A stretch of DNA of 41,113 nt from assembly GCA_027578815.1 (NCBI GenBank), contig JANBTH010000067.1, positions 1-41,113 on the forward strand, in the 5' to 3' direction. The DNA comes from Coemansia sp. RSA 1804. Its lineage: Eukaryota > Kickxellomycota > Kickxellomycetes > Kickxellales > Kickxellaceae. Below, one piece after another: positions 32,501 through 40,600 of this stretch. The notes under the pieces are model-generated. The model was not told the origin of the DNA, did no database searches, and saw only the letters and a list, made by a program, of their open reading frames with translations. Every line of letters begins with the position of its first letter. The stretch's first letter is position 1. The position numbers and the translations under genes are program-made.

Positions 32501-33697
32501 AGCAGCAGCAGCAGCAGCAACCGCGACTCCGCGGCTACGAGCCATGCCACGACGATGCCTCTGCTGTTCGTGTTCTGGTACACGGACCCCAGGGTCAAGA
32601 AGGCGGTCCGCAGGATGGTCGAGAGCGTCGCATCCGCCGGCGGCGTGGCCCCGTCTGCGCCGATCCGGGTGGTGGCGCTCGACATCGCCAACTCCAAGCA
32701 GCAGCTCGTGGCGGGAATGCGGTGGATGTACAGGCAGCTCCACCAGTCGCTGCGCGGCGCCTTTGTCCGCGCGCACCGTGCGTACGCTGTTGTTTGCGAC
32801 GCGATGGTGCAGTCGCTGCGTCGCATGCGTGCCGGGATCCTTGTTTCTGGCATGCTCAGATTCTGGCCGTGCGACACGCCCGAGGCGGCGGCGGTGTTCA
32901 ACGATGCTGTCGCTGTGGCTAACATGTTCATTGCCATCGTCAACACCCGCGCCCTCGCTGCCGCCCCCCCTGCTTGTCCCCGGCTGCGCGAGTACCCGCG
33001 GCTGGAGCCCGGCCAGATCCCCGGCGCCGCGTACTTTGGCCAGCGGCTGCACAGCGCCGGCGCCGGCGCTGGATCTGCCGCCGGCGCTGTCGTCGATGGG
33101 CTGGCGATGGTTGCGACCAACCCTGTAGTCGGGTCGGCGGTGGACGAGACGCTGTGCAGCGGCGGCGGCGCCGGGCGGCCGACGCTGGGCGCGTGTCTCC
33201 GGGCGCTGGAGACGGTTGTCAAGAGCCAGGCCGACGAGGCGCACCAGGCCGTCCCCGCCGACGGCGCCTACGCCGACAAGCTGGCCGTCTCGGCGGCCAC
33301 CAAGCAGGCCGTGCAGCACGCCGCCCAGCTCACCGACCGCGGCGCCCGGCTGTTCCGCTCGATCGACCGTGGCAATGGCGCCGCCGGCGTTGGCGGCGGG
33401 CACGACCCGCTCACCACTCCGCGGCCCAAGCGCTCCTCCAGCCTGGCCTTCAGCAGCAGCAGAAGCAACAACAACTTTGTCGCTGCCTCGCCGCCCTTGT
33501 CGCTCTTTGGCGCCGCGCTTGATGCCGACGACGATTACGGAACCCCCGAATGCTCCGCCGCTCCGTCGGTCGTGTCCATGGCCTCGCAGTCGACCGCTGC
33601 CACGGCCGGCTCCATGAAGCGCCAGCGCGCGTCGCCCTCGTTCAACCTGACCAGGCTGCAGGGCGCCATTGCGCGTGCTAGCAAGCATCTCAAGTAG
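29510..33697 (+). CDS. SAC3: mRNA export factor SAC3/GANP family
   Basis: Scaffold of the TREX-2 complex, which ties transcribed genes to nuclear pores and promotes mRNA export. ATG at 29510 gives a single 1395-residue exon (yeast Sac3 has 1301). The SAC3/GANP domain spans about 57-365, opening with GTCTLMCPAFEREERE and including FVRDRTRSIRQDFTIQN and RIARFHILSLHVLCG. A Pro/Ser linker follows with Ser-Leu repeats (about 443-452) and polyproline (about 465-475). A helical region at about 655-745 (VYYNLVESLVRETVGALH through RGAFARW) is a candidate binding site for centrin/Cdc31. The C-terminal half, with VLHSWMWWQID and PLLFVFWYTDPRVKKAVRR, resembles the GANP/MCM3AP-type extension. GC content is very high. 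Both neighbours are head-to-head or tail-to-tail, so it is not in a co-directional group. Confidence 0.93.
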   Translation: MDFGRTPEEEARLKALRRQRFNNTEAEQRYKKLVGERAARRRQLEEEARAGTQGRLVGTCTLMCPAFEREEREMKNALAPQEFAPGTRKADPRRAVKTFHRSAAGNEEPLPEDLRTADTLLGTLDYLVDTVVANDQTLVGCHGFVRDRTRSIRQDFTIQNIRDRRTVAACERIARFHILSLHVLCGHKDFAEQQDLEQLRNTLKTLIELYDDHRKARVACPNEAEFYAYYVVAHLHDSDAKRVAERLPRHIFLAPIVQQALRLHMLSESSDAAGSSGGSSSSSRKTQALGSQLAVQGMATQFFRAVASGRTPFLLACLAECFFPRIRRAALRAMNSAFPYQQGREYPVAELAAMLAFDSVDDVRAFCALFSLAVTPRGVKLGERAPNNKQLVFRDLDYQPRRTARNLRVVGAKFLMTPMQAINSALPPQFLVPGSRPPPAAAVSLSLSLSLSQLAPDSGANRPPSRPPPPPPPPPQQPAGLNRAAKAFVPSQRSAAGAFASTFTGLLDQKPRVPPGSLAPAAKKRVSFAPQPLEPPPLATLTAFNTTSSGGPRQTPLFSAANQAAPVQQGLFIGQNTGTSTSAVPAPFQPAAAAAAEAPSGLSDQERSAPFLLGTAQVQSPDEIPRAPANQPTTAAIITMQEPPAVVWNKPRHRINWTSLSHAVYYNLVESLVRETVGALHTQTRAKIGVADTLAADIAKAIVDYTSAFIAYEEAYRCVLFAQADALRRRAAVRGAFARWSMEFVVARQDSVLRQQYVDDLDDLLDTEYVAGCRPRHNDQHQQHQQHRQHRQQLMHRNRVRSESAGGGRMDTADPIDSQLGLPFPAARGAGQPSGHSTGDGCSTMPADFWDSEYLGREGFEALCGALRRYGAPAFRVSVALAHTRPAAVLHSWMWWQIDPSSISLSDGAARSAAYANGRHQTLLFSEHPGGGDDSGGSAPDARLSLAAQIVLLSHEPLEPRHLLGGGDGGGLGCSGLEIRISSCVEGALEAARARASSSSSSSNRDSAATSHATTMPLLFVFWYTDPRVKKAVRRMVESVASAGGVAPSAPIRVVALDIANSKQQLVAGMRWMYRQLHQSLRGAFVRAHRAYAVVCDAMVQSLRRMRAGILVSGMLRFWPCDTPEAAAVFNDAVAVANMFIAIVNTRALAAAPPACPRLREYPRLEPGQIPGAAYFGQRLHSAGAGAGSAAGAVVDGLAMVATNPVVGSAVDETLCSGGGAGRPTLGACLRALETVVKSQADEAHQAVPADGAYADKLAVSAATKQAVQHAAQLTDRGARLFRSIDRGNGAAGVGGGHDPLTTPRPKRSSSLAFSSSRSNNNFVAASPPLSLFGAALDADDDYGTPECSAAPSVVSMASQSTAATAGSMKRQRASPSFNLTRLQGAIARASKHLK
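30841..30864 (+). repeat. In-frame 6-bp tandem repeat in SAC3
   Basis: Four perfect copies of TTTGTC encode an alternating Ser-Leu run between the SAC3 domain and the polyproline stretch. The unit keeps the frame. A CCG-rich polyproline tract lies 45 bases downstream. Confidence 0.85.
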
Positions 33698-33828
33698 CGA
33701 TGCCACTAGCCTAAGCTTCTTGGCGATGCCTCCTTTTTCTTTAATGGGATGAGGTGCGGGTGCCGGGGCGGGGGCGGGGGCGGAATGTCTATTATTTATG
33801 CTGGCTAGTTAGAATATAAAGTATCTCT

Positions 33829-34449
33829 CTAGGAGATGCCCGGGAGGATGGCTCTTTTGATCATCGAGCTCCACAGCCCGGTCCCCGGGGCAATGGTGAT
33901 GTGGTACGGGAACGGGTTGCCCTGGGGGTCGGCAATAAGCGGGATATGGTCCTTGTGCGTGTCGGCCTGCGCAATGACCAGGAAGATGGCGTCCTTTGCC
34001 TGGTCCTGCGCGCTAACAAGCATCTGATTGCGCTCGCGCTCGGTCCGCGCGACCTTCGAGTTGATGGTGATTGCCCATTCCTCCCAGCACACCTCTTCCT
34101 CCTCCCCCTTCCTACTCTTGGGGCCGCTGGTCTTGCCGAACCACGCCGCCGCTGCCGATGCTTTCCGCCGCGGCTTGGTCTCGGTGAAATGCAGCGATAT
34201 TCGGGTCCGCGACTCCCCCGCCGCCGGTATTGCTTGCATCAGCTCGGCCACCTTCTCGTCGACCGTGCGTAGGACGTCCGTGTTGTCCACCGATGCGTAC
34301 GTCACGGCTGATGAGAGGATTGTGTTGCTTTTCGGCGTCACGTTGCCAAAGTACCGGTGGAATATTATTGTGTGCAGCAGGGCCTTGGCTACGTCCTGGA
34401 CGAAGCTGCGTTCCAGGGACAGCTCCTGCGTCACCACCTTGCGCTCCAT
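33829..34449 (-). CDS. ATG101: Autophagy-related protein 101 (HORMA domain)
   Basis: HORMA-fold subunit that stabilises Atg13 in the Atg1/ULK autophagy-initiation complex. Budding yeast lacks it and uses Atg29/Atg31, whereas fission yeast and animals keep it. ATG at 34449 gives 206 residues (human 218). Matches to the family: the N-terminal AKALLHTIIFHRYFG (about 21-35), the block RISLHFTETKPRRK (about 83-96), the WF finger (Trp103-Phe104) that recruits downstream factors, CWEEWAITI (about 121-129), and the C-terminal FPYHITI with WSSMIKRAIL (about 180-202). The insert around 105-120 is Lys/Glu-rich. It is tail-to-tail with SAC3 across 131 bases. No intron is needed. Confidence 0.88.
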   Translation of the reverse strand: MERKVVTQELSLERSFVQDVAKALLHTIIFHRYFGNVTPKSNTILSSAVTYASVDNTDVLRTVDEKVAELMQAIPAAGESRTRISLHFTETKPRRKASAAAAWFGKTSGPKSRKGEEEEVCWEEWAITINSKVARTERERNQMLVSAQDQAKDAIFLVIAQADTHKDHIPLIADPQGNPFPYHITIAPGTGLWSSMIKRAILPGIS

Positions 34450-34836
34450 CGCCAGCAGAGAAAAGAGCTGGAAGGTCTGCCGGTTGTCTCTTGTGCTGGA
34501 CAGTGGGGGGAGGGGGGAATTCCAGGGAAATGTGTATGCTCTAGGCGTATAGCAAGGTATATTTACAATAGTTGCTGTTTTTTTTTACAGTGTGTAATGT
34601 GTATGATTAATATGGTGTGCAGCAGAAAGAGAGAAGAGTTCCGGCCATCAAATCCTTACTCAAGTCAAGTCAGGCGGAGCAGATGAAGAAGCAAGGTCGC
34701 AGGGTGGACGATGTATGGGCAGGCGAATGGTCACCGGACACAGAAAACAAGCAATGGTGATGGCAAAAGGTCTGTATGGTATATACACGTTAACATTGGA
34801 GAAAGAGAAGAAAGGGAAAGGAAAGGCAAGAAGGGA
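34450..34836. other. Spacer between ATG101 and MET16
   Basis: 387 bases holding the ATG101 promoter and the 3' region of MET16, both on the minus strand. It contains a G-run at about 34502-34517 and a T-run at about 34578. No gene or strong motif was found. Confidence 0.55.
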
Positions 34837-35652
34837 CTAGGCGGTCTGGGCAGTGAGCTGGGTGGTGGTCTCCTGCTGCTGCTGCTGCTGCTTCTTTCTA
34901 GCCAGGAAGGCAGCGCGCATGGCAAAGTAGTCCTTGTGCAGTCCGCACTCGGTCTTCTGCTGGCCAGCCCAGCGACCGGCACGCTCGTCCTCGTTCTCGC
35001 CAACAGGGCGGGTGCTGTGGTAGTCGCCGACAGACTTGTATCCCTGGTCAAGCAGGGCGTTGTAGGGAACCTCGTTGGCACGGATGTACGTCCACACCTG
35101 CTGGAACGACCAGTTGGCAAGCGGGTTGATCTTGACCAGCCCGGTTCCCTTCTCGATCTCGACGATCTGCAGACTGGCACGGTCGCCCTTCTGGCTCTTG
35201 CGCCGCCCGGTGATCACCGCGTGCGCCTCCAGCTCCTCGTATGCGCGTCTGGCAGGCTCCACCTTGACCGAGTAGTCGTACACCACGTCGTCGCGCCTCC
35301 ACAGCTCGTCGCCGAACTTGGCCACAAAGTCCTCGCGTGTTGCGCAGCCCTCCGGCTTGAACACGTGCAGCTGGAACCCGTAGTGCTCCTGGCTGCGCTG
35401 TGCCAGATCCAGCGTCTCCGTGAAGTTGTGCAGCGTGTCCACGAAGATCACCGGCACCGAGATCCCCTGTGCGTGCGCAATGTCGGTGATCACGCATCCC
35501 GACGGCCCGAACGCTGTTTCCTGGAACAGCCTTCCAAACGTGATTGCCGCCCACTCGAGAATCTGCTTTGGCTCCAGTCTGCTCAGCTTGTCGTTGATGT
35601 GCTTGAGCTGGCTCTCGTCGAGCTGCAGAACGGGTGTGGAGACTGACGGCAT
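34837..35652 (-). CDS. MET16: Phosphoadenosine phosphosulfate (PAPS) reductase
   Basis: Thioredoxin-dependent enzyme that reduces PAPS to sulfite and adenosine 3',5'-bisphosphate in the cytosol, the step before sulfite reductase. ATG at 35652 gives 271 residues (yeast Met16 has 261). Seen: the PAPS-binding fold with ILEWAAITFGRLFQETAFGPSG (split here: about 31-52), VIFVDTLHNFTET at about 68-80, the GRRKSQKGDRASLQ block (about 149-162), NPLANWSFQQVW at about 176-187, and the C-terminal catalytic motif KTECGLH with Cys236. The extra cysteine pairs that hold the iron-sulfur cluster of APS reductases are absent, so the substrate should be PAPS. The Gln run near the end is unusual but lies after the active site. 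It is divergent from MET5, the next enzyme of the pathway. Confidence 0.95.
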   Translation of the reverse strand: MPSVSTPVLQLDESQLKHINDKLSRLEPKQILEWAAITFGRLFQETAFGPSGCVITDIAHAQGISVPVIFVDTLHNFTETLDLAQRSQEHYGFQLHVFKPEGCATREDFVAKFGDELWRRDDVVYDYSVKVEPARRAYEELEAHAVITGRRKSQKGDRASLQIVEIEKGTGLVKINPLANWSFQQVWTYIRANEVPYNALLDQGYKSVGDYHSTRPVGENEDERAGRWAGQQKTECGLHKDYFAMRAAFLARKKQQQQQQETTTQLTAQTA

Positions 35653-35734
35653 CTTTATCTACTGTGGCTTTTTGCAAGGAGGCAAAGGGGGGGAATGGGA
35701 AGTAAAGTACAACTAACTGTGTATGGAGCTGGAT

Positions 35735-35745
35735 AAAATATATAC
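35735..35745 (-). promoter_or_regulatory. Candidate TATA element of MET16
   Basis: A TATATATTTTA run on the minus strand about 85-95 bases upstream of the MET16 ATG. Spacing fits a fungal TATA box. AT-rich surroundings make it only suggestive. Confidence 0.35.
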
Positions 35746-36813
35746 TTTAGAAAAATGTTGGTTCTGAAATGAATGAGGGAACACGGCTGCGGAGCTAGTG
35801 CGTTTTATACACCTTTGAATGGTTAGGGAATTACACGCTAGCGCCAATGAAAAAAAAAACAATGACTGCCTTTTTGTTTCCCTGGGAAAGCAAAGCGTTT
35901 ATCTATTTGTCATCCCAGCGTAAAGAGAAAAAAAAAACAAGCGCCGCCGTTTCTCTTTGCTTTGGAAAGAGATGGAATGATGGATGGCATTGCAAGCACA
36001 TCCAAGAGATGCTGCGACAAAAAAGGGCTTGGCCTGGGATTGCTTGTCCATATATATTACTAATGCTGCAATGACTAGGTATGCGCTATCATCTGGCAGC
36101 AAGATCCCGATGTCCGGCCACGGCAGCATGAACAAACGCAGTCAAGGCTCCTCGACACTAGTAAACGCGGTTTGGGGGGCAGAGAGAATACAACAGGGCT
36201 TGGAGGAGTTACTTGCACGCACAACACAAAACGCCGCTATGACTGTATGCCCTATTGCGGCGATTCCATGATTCCACCATCGGCATGGGCGATGGCGACA
36301 TTGGGGCTTGCGCAATCCCTGCGCGTTGCAATTGGGCCATTTTTATCGAGAGATAGAGCCGATCGTCATATTACCAACTAAGAAAGTGCTGTGAATCTCC
36401 TTTTTTTTAGCCCTTGTGGTTGCGATTGAGTTGCGGCCATCAATCCACAAATTGTTTGAACCGACCACACATATCGCTTGCTGAGCACGCAACAGCTGTC
36501 GAAAATGGGGCAACCATTTCAGGAGCTTGCAAAAATAATAAAAAATTAGCCTTTTGGCATACATGCGCGAAGAAAAGGAGGCTGGAGTCAAGCGGCGGCG
36601 TTATTGTATCTCTCGCTCTATCTTAATTTCTAATCTTCATCTCTGTTGTTTGATTCTGAGTGCATTCTGGTTGATGCAAGTGCGGAGATGGGAGGAGTGT
36701 GGTGCTGGCATTTGCAATGGGTGGATACATCTGGGCTGGATCATTTTTGTGTTTCAAGGACAGTGGCTGCTGTTTGGATTGCACCATAGAAGACAGGAGG
36801 CGCTGCTTGGCCG

Positions 36814-36829
36814 GCTAGCTAGCTAGCTA
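36814..36829. repeat. (GCTA)4 microsatellite
   Basis: Four perfect copies of GCTA, a self-complementary run, in the middle of the MET16-MET5 intergenic region. No functional link is apparent. Confidence 0.8.
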
Positions 36830-37461
36830 TTTAAGATCTTCATGTGTTAGAATGTAGAAAGTTGGCTCATCTGGCCTTCCTTGTGTGTACTCACAGACGA
36901 TGGAAATGGCAAAGATGCGTTTCTCAAAAAGGATATGAAATCCCAACCCAACTTTTTTTTCATCATCATCGGTTATTACTGCTATTGTTTTTCATCTTTA
37001 AAGACATTGATTATTTGGCAGGCTTTATCTTTATCCCGCCCTTGCATGAGAAAAAAAAAAGAAATGAGATATGAAGCACAGTGCTTACAAACCCAAAAAA
37101 TAAAAATAAAAAAAGTCATGGCGGCTGTTTCTTATTGACAAGCTCAAGGGACAAAGCGCTGTTATTATTGTTGCTTGAACGGAACGCCTTTTTCGCATAC
37201 ACTCTAATGAAATAAAGTAGATATAGAGAAGAACACGAATCGAGACCTCTCCACCCTCACTTTTTCGTCTCATTTGCCCTGGCAGATAAAAACGAGGCAA
37301 TCTGGACTGTGCCAACGAAAAAAGGTCTAAATCTTATACCACTCCTCCCACCTACGCCTATCATCTATCTCTCATCCATCGATCTTATTTTCAATAATTA
37401 CACATCAGTTTGCCCTCTCTTCTTTTCTTCTTCTTGGGGTCTTTTATCTCTACCTTGTTTT

Positions 37462-37468
37462 TGACTCA
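37462..37468 (+). promoter_or_regulatory. Candidate Gcn4/AP-1 type site upstream of MET5
   Basis: TGACTCA, the consensus for the Gcn4/CPC1 amino-acid-starvation activator, 161 bases upstream of the MET5 ATG. Sulfur amino acid genes are Gcn4 targets in yeast, so the site is plausible. The heptamer also occurs by chance in this window (for example inside MET5 and the BRWD-like gene), so support is modest. Confidence 0.4.
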
Positions 37469-37509
37469 ACTCTTTTTCTCTAGTCCACAATAGCAAAAAG
37501 CCATCGGCG

Positions 37510-37518
37510 TATATATAT
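37510..37518 (+). promoter_or_regulatory. Candidate TATA element of MET5
   Basis: TATATATAT at 111-119 bases upstream of the MET5 ATG and about 40 bases downstream of the Gcn4-type site, an order and spacing typical of fungal promoters. Confidence 0.4.
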
Positions 37519-37628
37519 TTCTACTTCCTCTTGTGAATAGTAAACGCAAAAGATCTGTCATTTATTCCACCCTTTATCTAAGCGTCTCACCGTCTCTCTT
37601 TATTTCATTTATTTAACCAGCAGAAATA

Positions 37629-40600
37629 ATGTCCACATCGCTTCGCACCAGCACGCTGCGTGCGCCATCGACAGCAGCCGCAGTGGCATATGCCGGAGCC
37701 GTCACAGCCGAAAGCACCACAGCGGTAGTGGCAACCGCTGCAGCGCTTTCCGAGGCAGCAGACTTTGTCAGGGATGCTGTGGCTGACAGCAAGCGCATAG
37801 TGGTTCTGAAGCAAGCGTCAGAGATTGCGTCGTTTGTCGCGGCAAGCAAGGGCGAGGCGGTCAACATCGTGGTTCCGTCGTCAGCGCTGGTGGAGGTGAT
37901 TCCGGCGCTGCGGAGCTTTGCGCGAGAGAAGACAGCGGTTGCGATCCATGTGCCGGTTGGGTCTGCAGGACAGCTGAGCGAGGTGCTTGCGGTTCGCGAC
38001 TCCGGGTGTGCGCTGATCCGGTCGGCGGATTCGCCACAGAGCGCGGTTCGGTTTGCTGTTGCGTCGGCACTTGTGTCGCAGAAGATCGGACTGCCGGTGA
38101 TCCACTGCTTCCAGCAGGCTATTGCGCCCGAGGCTGTAGATGTGGAGGCATACGAGGCAGTGTCGGATCAGCAGGCGATCGGTGACTATCTGCAGCAGAC
38201 CGACAGCGAGAAAGCGTCAGCGACAGAGACGGCGCACAGGGAGTTTGCAGCGGCACTGGCGCTCTTTGGCTCACAGGAATCGCCGGTCTCTTACGTGGGC
38301 GCGGCAGATGCGACACTGGTGTATGCGACTTTTGGAGCAGCGGTTGCAGACGCAATGAGTGGCAGCAGCGACCCGGTTGGCGTGGTGCAGATCAGCCTGC
38401 TTCGGCCGCTCAGCACGGCGGCTGTGACTGCAGCGCTGCCTGAGACGGCATCACATGTTGTTGCGCTGGAGCAGGTTACGCGGCAGCCGACAGCCTGGGG
38501 CCCACTGCTGTTCGATCTGGCGGCGGTGCTCAGCTCAGCCGAGTGGACCGGCCGGCCTCGCCCTGTTATTCTGGACGCAGTGACGGCGGCACCTCTCGCG
38601 CTGTTTGACTCAGCCAAACTTGGACTGGTGACAGCGCACAGCCGGACGTTTACGTCGCCGGCGCACTTTGACCCGGCAGCAACGGCAGGCATTGCAGGGT
38701 TTGTCGAGGCAGATACAGAAGCCGTGGCGCCGGAGCTGGAGCTCGAGCAGCAGCGTGAGCGCGTTGAACGGATCCCGTATGGACGGATGCTGCAGGAGCT
38801 GTTCCGCGAGCGGCTCAGCGTAGCTAACGGGGCAGAGTCGGCGACGATCTGGGGCGACAGCACTCAGAGCCAGACGAGCCCCGAGTTTGGGTTTGGACGG
38901 CTGGCGGCGTTCGAGAAGGAGCGCGCGCAATTGGCGCAGGACGTGGGAGCGGCATTGCGCGCGGTGGATGAGCCCCTGTCGGCGGAGCTGCATCAGGCGC
39001 TGGCAGCATGGCTGGACGGGCGTGAGGATCCGGCAGTCGCAACGCCAGCGGCAGCGCAGCGCATAAGTGAACTGCTGGCAGTTGAGATGGGCGATTCTCC
39101 ACGACTGGCAGCGCTGCACCAGCGGCGTGAGGCCTTTTGCAGACGTGCCAGCTGGCTGGTGGGTGCCGATGCGTGGGCGTACGATGTCGGCAGCAGCGGC
39201 GTGCACCACGTAATTGCCAGCGGACTCAACATCAAGATGCTTGTGCTTGACACCACACCGCATCCGTTTGCGGCACGGCGCGGCGCGGCGCGCAAGAAGG
39301 ACGTCGGGCTATATGCGATGCACTATGGCGCGGCGTACGTGGCATCGGTGGCGGTCTACGCATCGTACACACAGACGCTTCAGGCGCTGAGCGAAGCGGA
39401 TGCATTCCCAGGCCCTGCAGTGGTGGTCGCGTATCTGCCGCACAGCGCAGGTGTGTTTGGCGCGACCGACTCGCCGATCGAGGTGCTGCAGCAGTCGAAA
39501 CAGGCGGTTGACGCAGGCGCGTGGCCGCTGTATCGCTGGGACCCTCGGAATGACGATGCGAAGCGCTTCCAGCTGGACTCTGAGCGGCTGGCACGCACAG
39601 TGGAGGCGTTCCTTGCGCGGGAGAACGCATTGGCAGCAGTTGGCAGCGCAGCACCCGAGTTTGGCGGCGACGTTGCGGCATCGGCCGAGCGGACTGCTGG
39701 CGCACGACTGGCGGCGCGGGCACGTGGCGATGTGGACCGTCTGGTTGGCGGTCTGGATGGGCCGCCGCTGCTTGTGCTGTTTGCGTCTGACGGCGGCAAC
39801 GCTGAGGAAGCGGCACGGCGCATTGCTCGGCAGGCGCGGCGACGCGGCATGGTTGCGCGGTGCGTGGGCATGGAGTCAGCCGACGTTGATGAGCTGGCGT
39901 TTGAGCGCACAGTGGTGATTTCGGTGTCGACCGCTGGCCAGGGCGAGATTCCAACCGCCGGGCGCGAGTTCCTGCGTGCGCTGCTGGCTGCCAGCGCCAA
40001 CCTCAGCGAGACGTCGTTTGCAGTGTTCGGACTGGGCGACAGCCACTACTGGCCGCGCGCCGAGGATGCGCTGTTCTACAACAAGCCGGCGCGCGACATC
40101 GACCGGCGACTGGCCGAGCTGGGTGCGCGGCGTATCGTCGAGCTCGGATTGGGCGACGACCAGGATGCCGACGGTTGGGAAGCCGGCTTCTCGGCCTTTG
40201 AGCAGCAGCTGTGGGCGGCGCTCAATGTCGGCGAGGCGCTTGTTGACGCTGGCGCTGACGATGGCGAGGAGGCCAAGCGCACAGACGAAGAGAACAAGAT
40301 CATCAGCAACTTCTTGCGCGGCACAATCTCGCAGGCGCTGGCAGATGACTCGACGGGCGCGGTTGGCGAGTGGGACGCAAAGCTGCTGAAGTTCCACGGC
40401 ACATACATGCAGGACGACCGCGACCTGCGCGGCGAGCGAGTTGCGCGCGGCGTGGAGAAGGCGTTTTCGTTCATGATTCGCGTGCGGCTGCCGGGCGGCG
40501 TGGCAACTCCGGCGCAGTGGATGGCGATGGATCGGCTGGCGTCGGAGTACGGCAACGAGACGATGAAGATCACCACGCGCCAGACGTTCCAGCTGCACGG

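Larger units (their letters stand above)
35653..37628. other. Divergent intergenic region between MET16 and MET5
   Basis: 1976 bases between two consecutive enzymes of sulfate assimilation. The MET5 side (about 37320-37620) is pyrimidine-rich. Listed separately are a TATA-like run on each side, a Gcn4-type site and a (GCTA)4 repeat. The middle (about 36000-36350) has more balanced composition and contains open frames of up to 95 codons with no recognisable domain. I looked for CACGTG, expected for Cbf1/Met4 control, and saw none. Confidence 0.55.

Noticed and set aside
31121..33706. 861-codon open frame antisense to SAC3
   Set aside because: It is the mirror of a very GC-rich coding strand, which depletes stops in the opposite frame. 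It has no recognisable domain, while SAC3 has clear family motifs.
35984..36271. 95-codon open frame in the MET16-MET5 region
   Set aside because: No domain, no leader signature and unremarkable length for this base composition.
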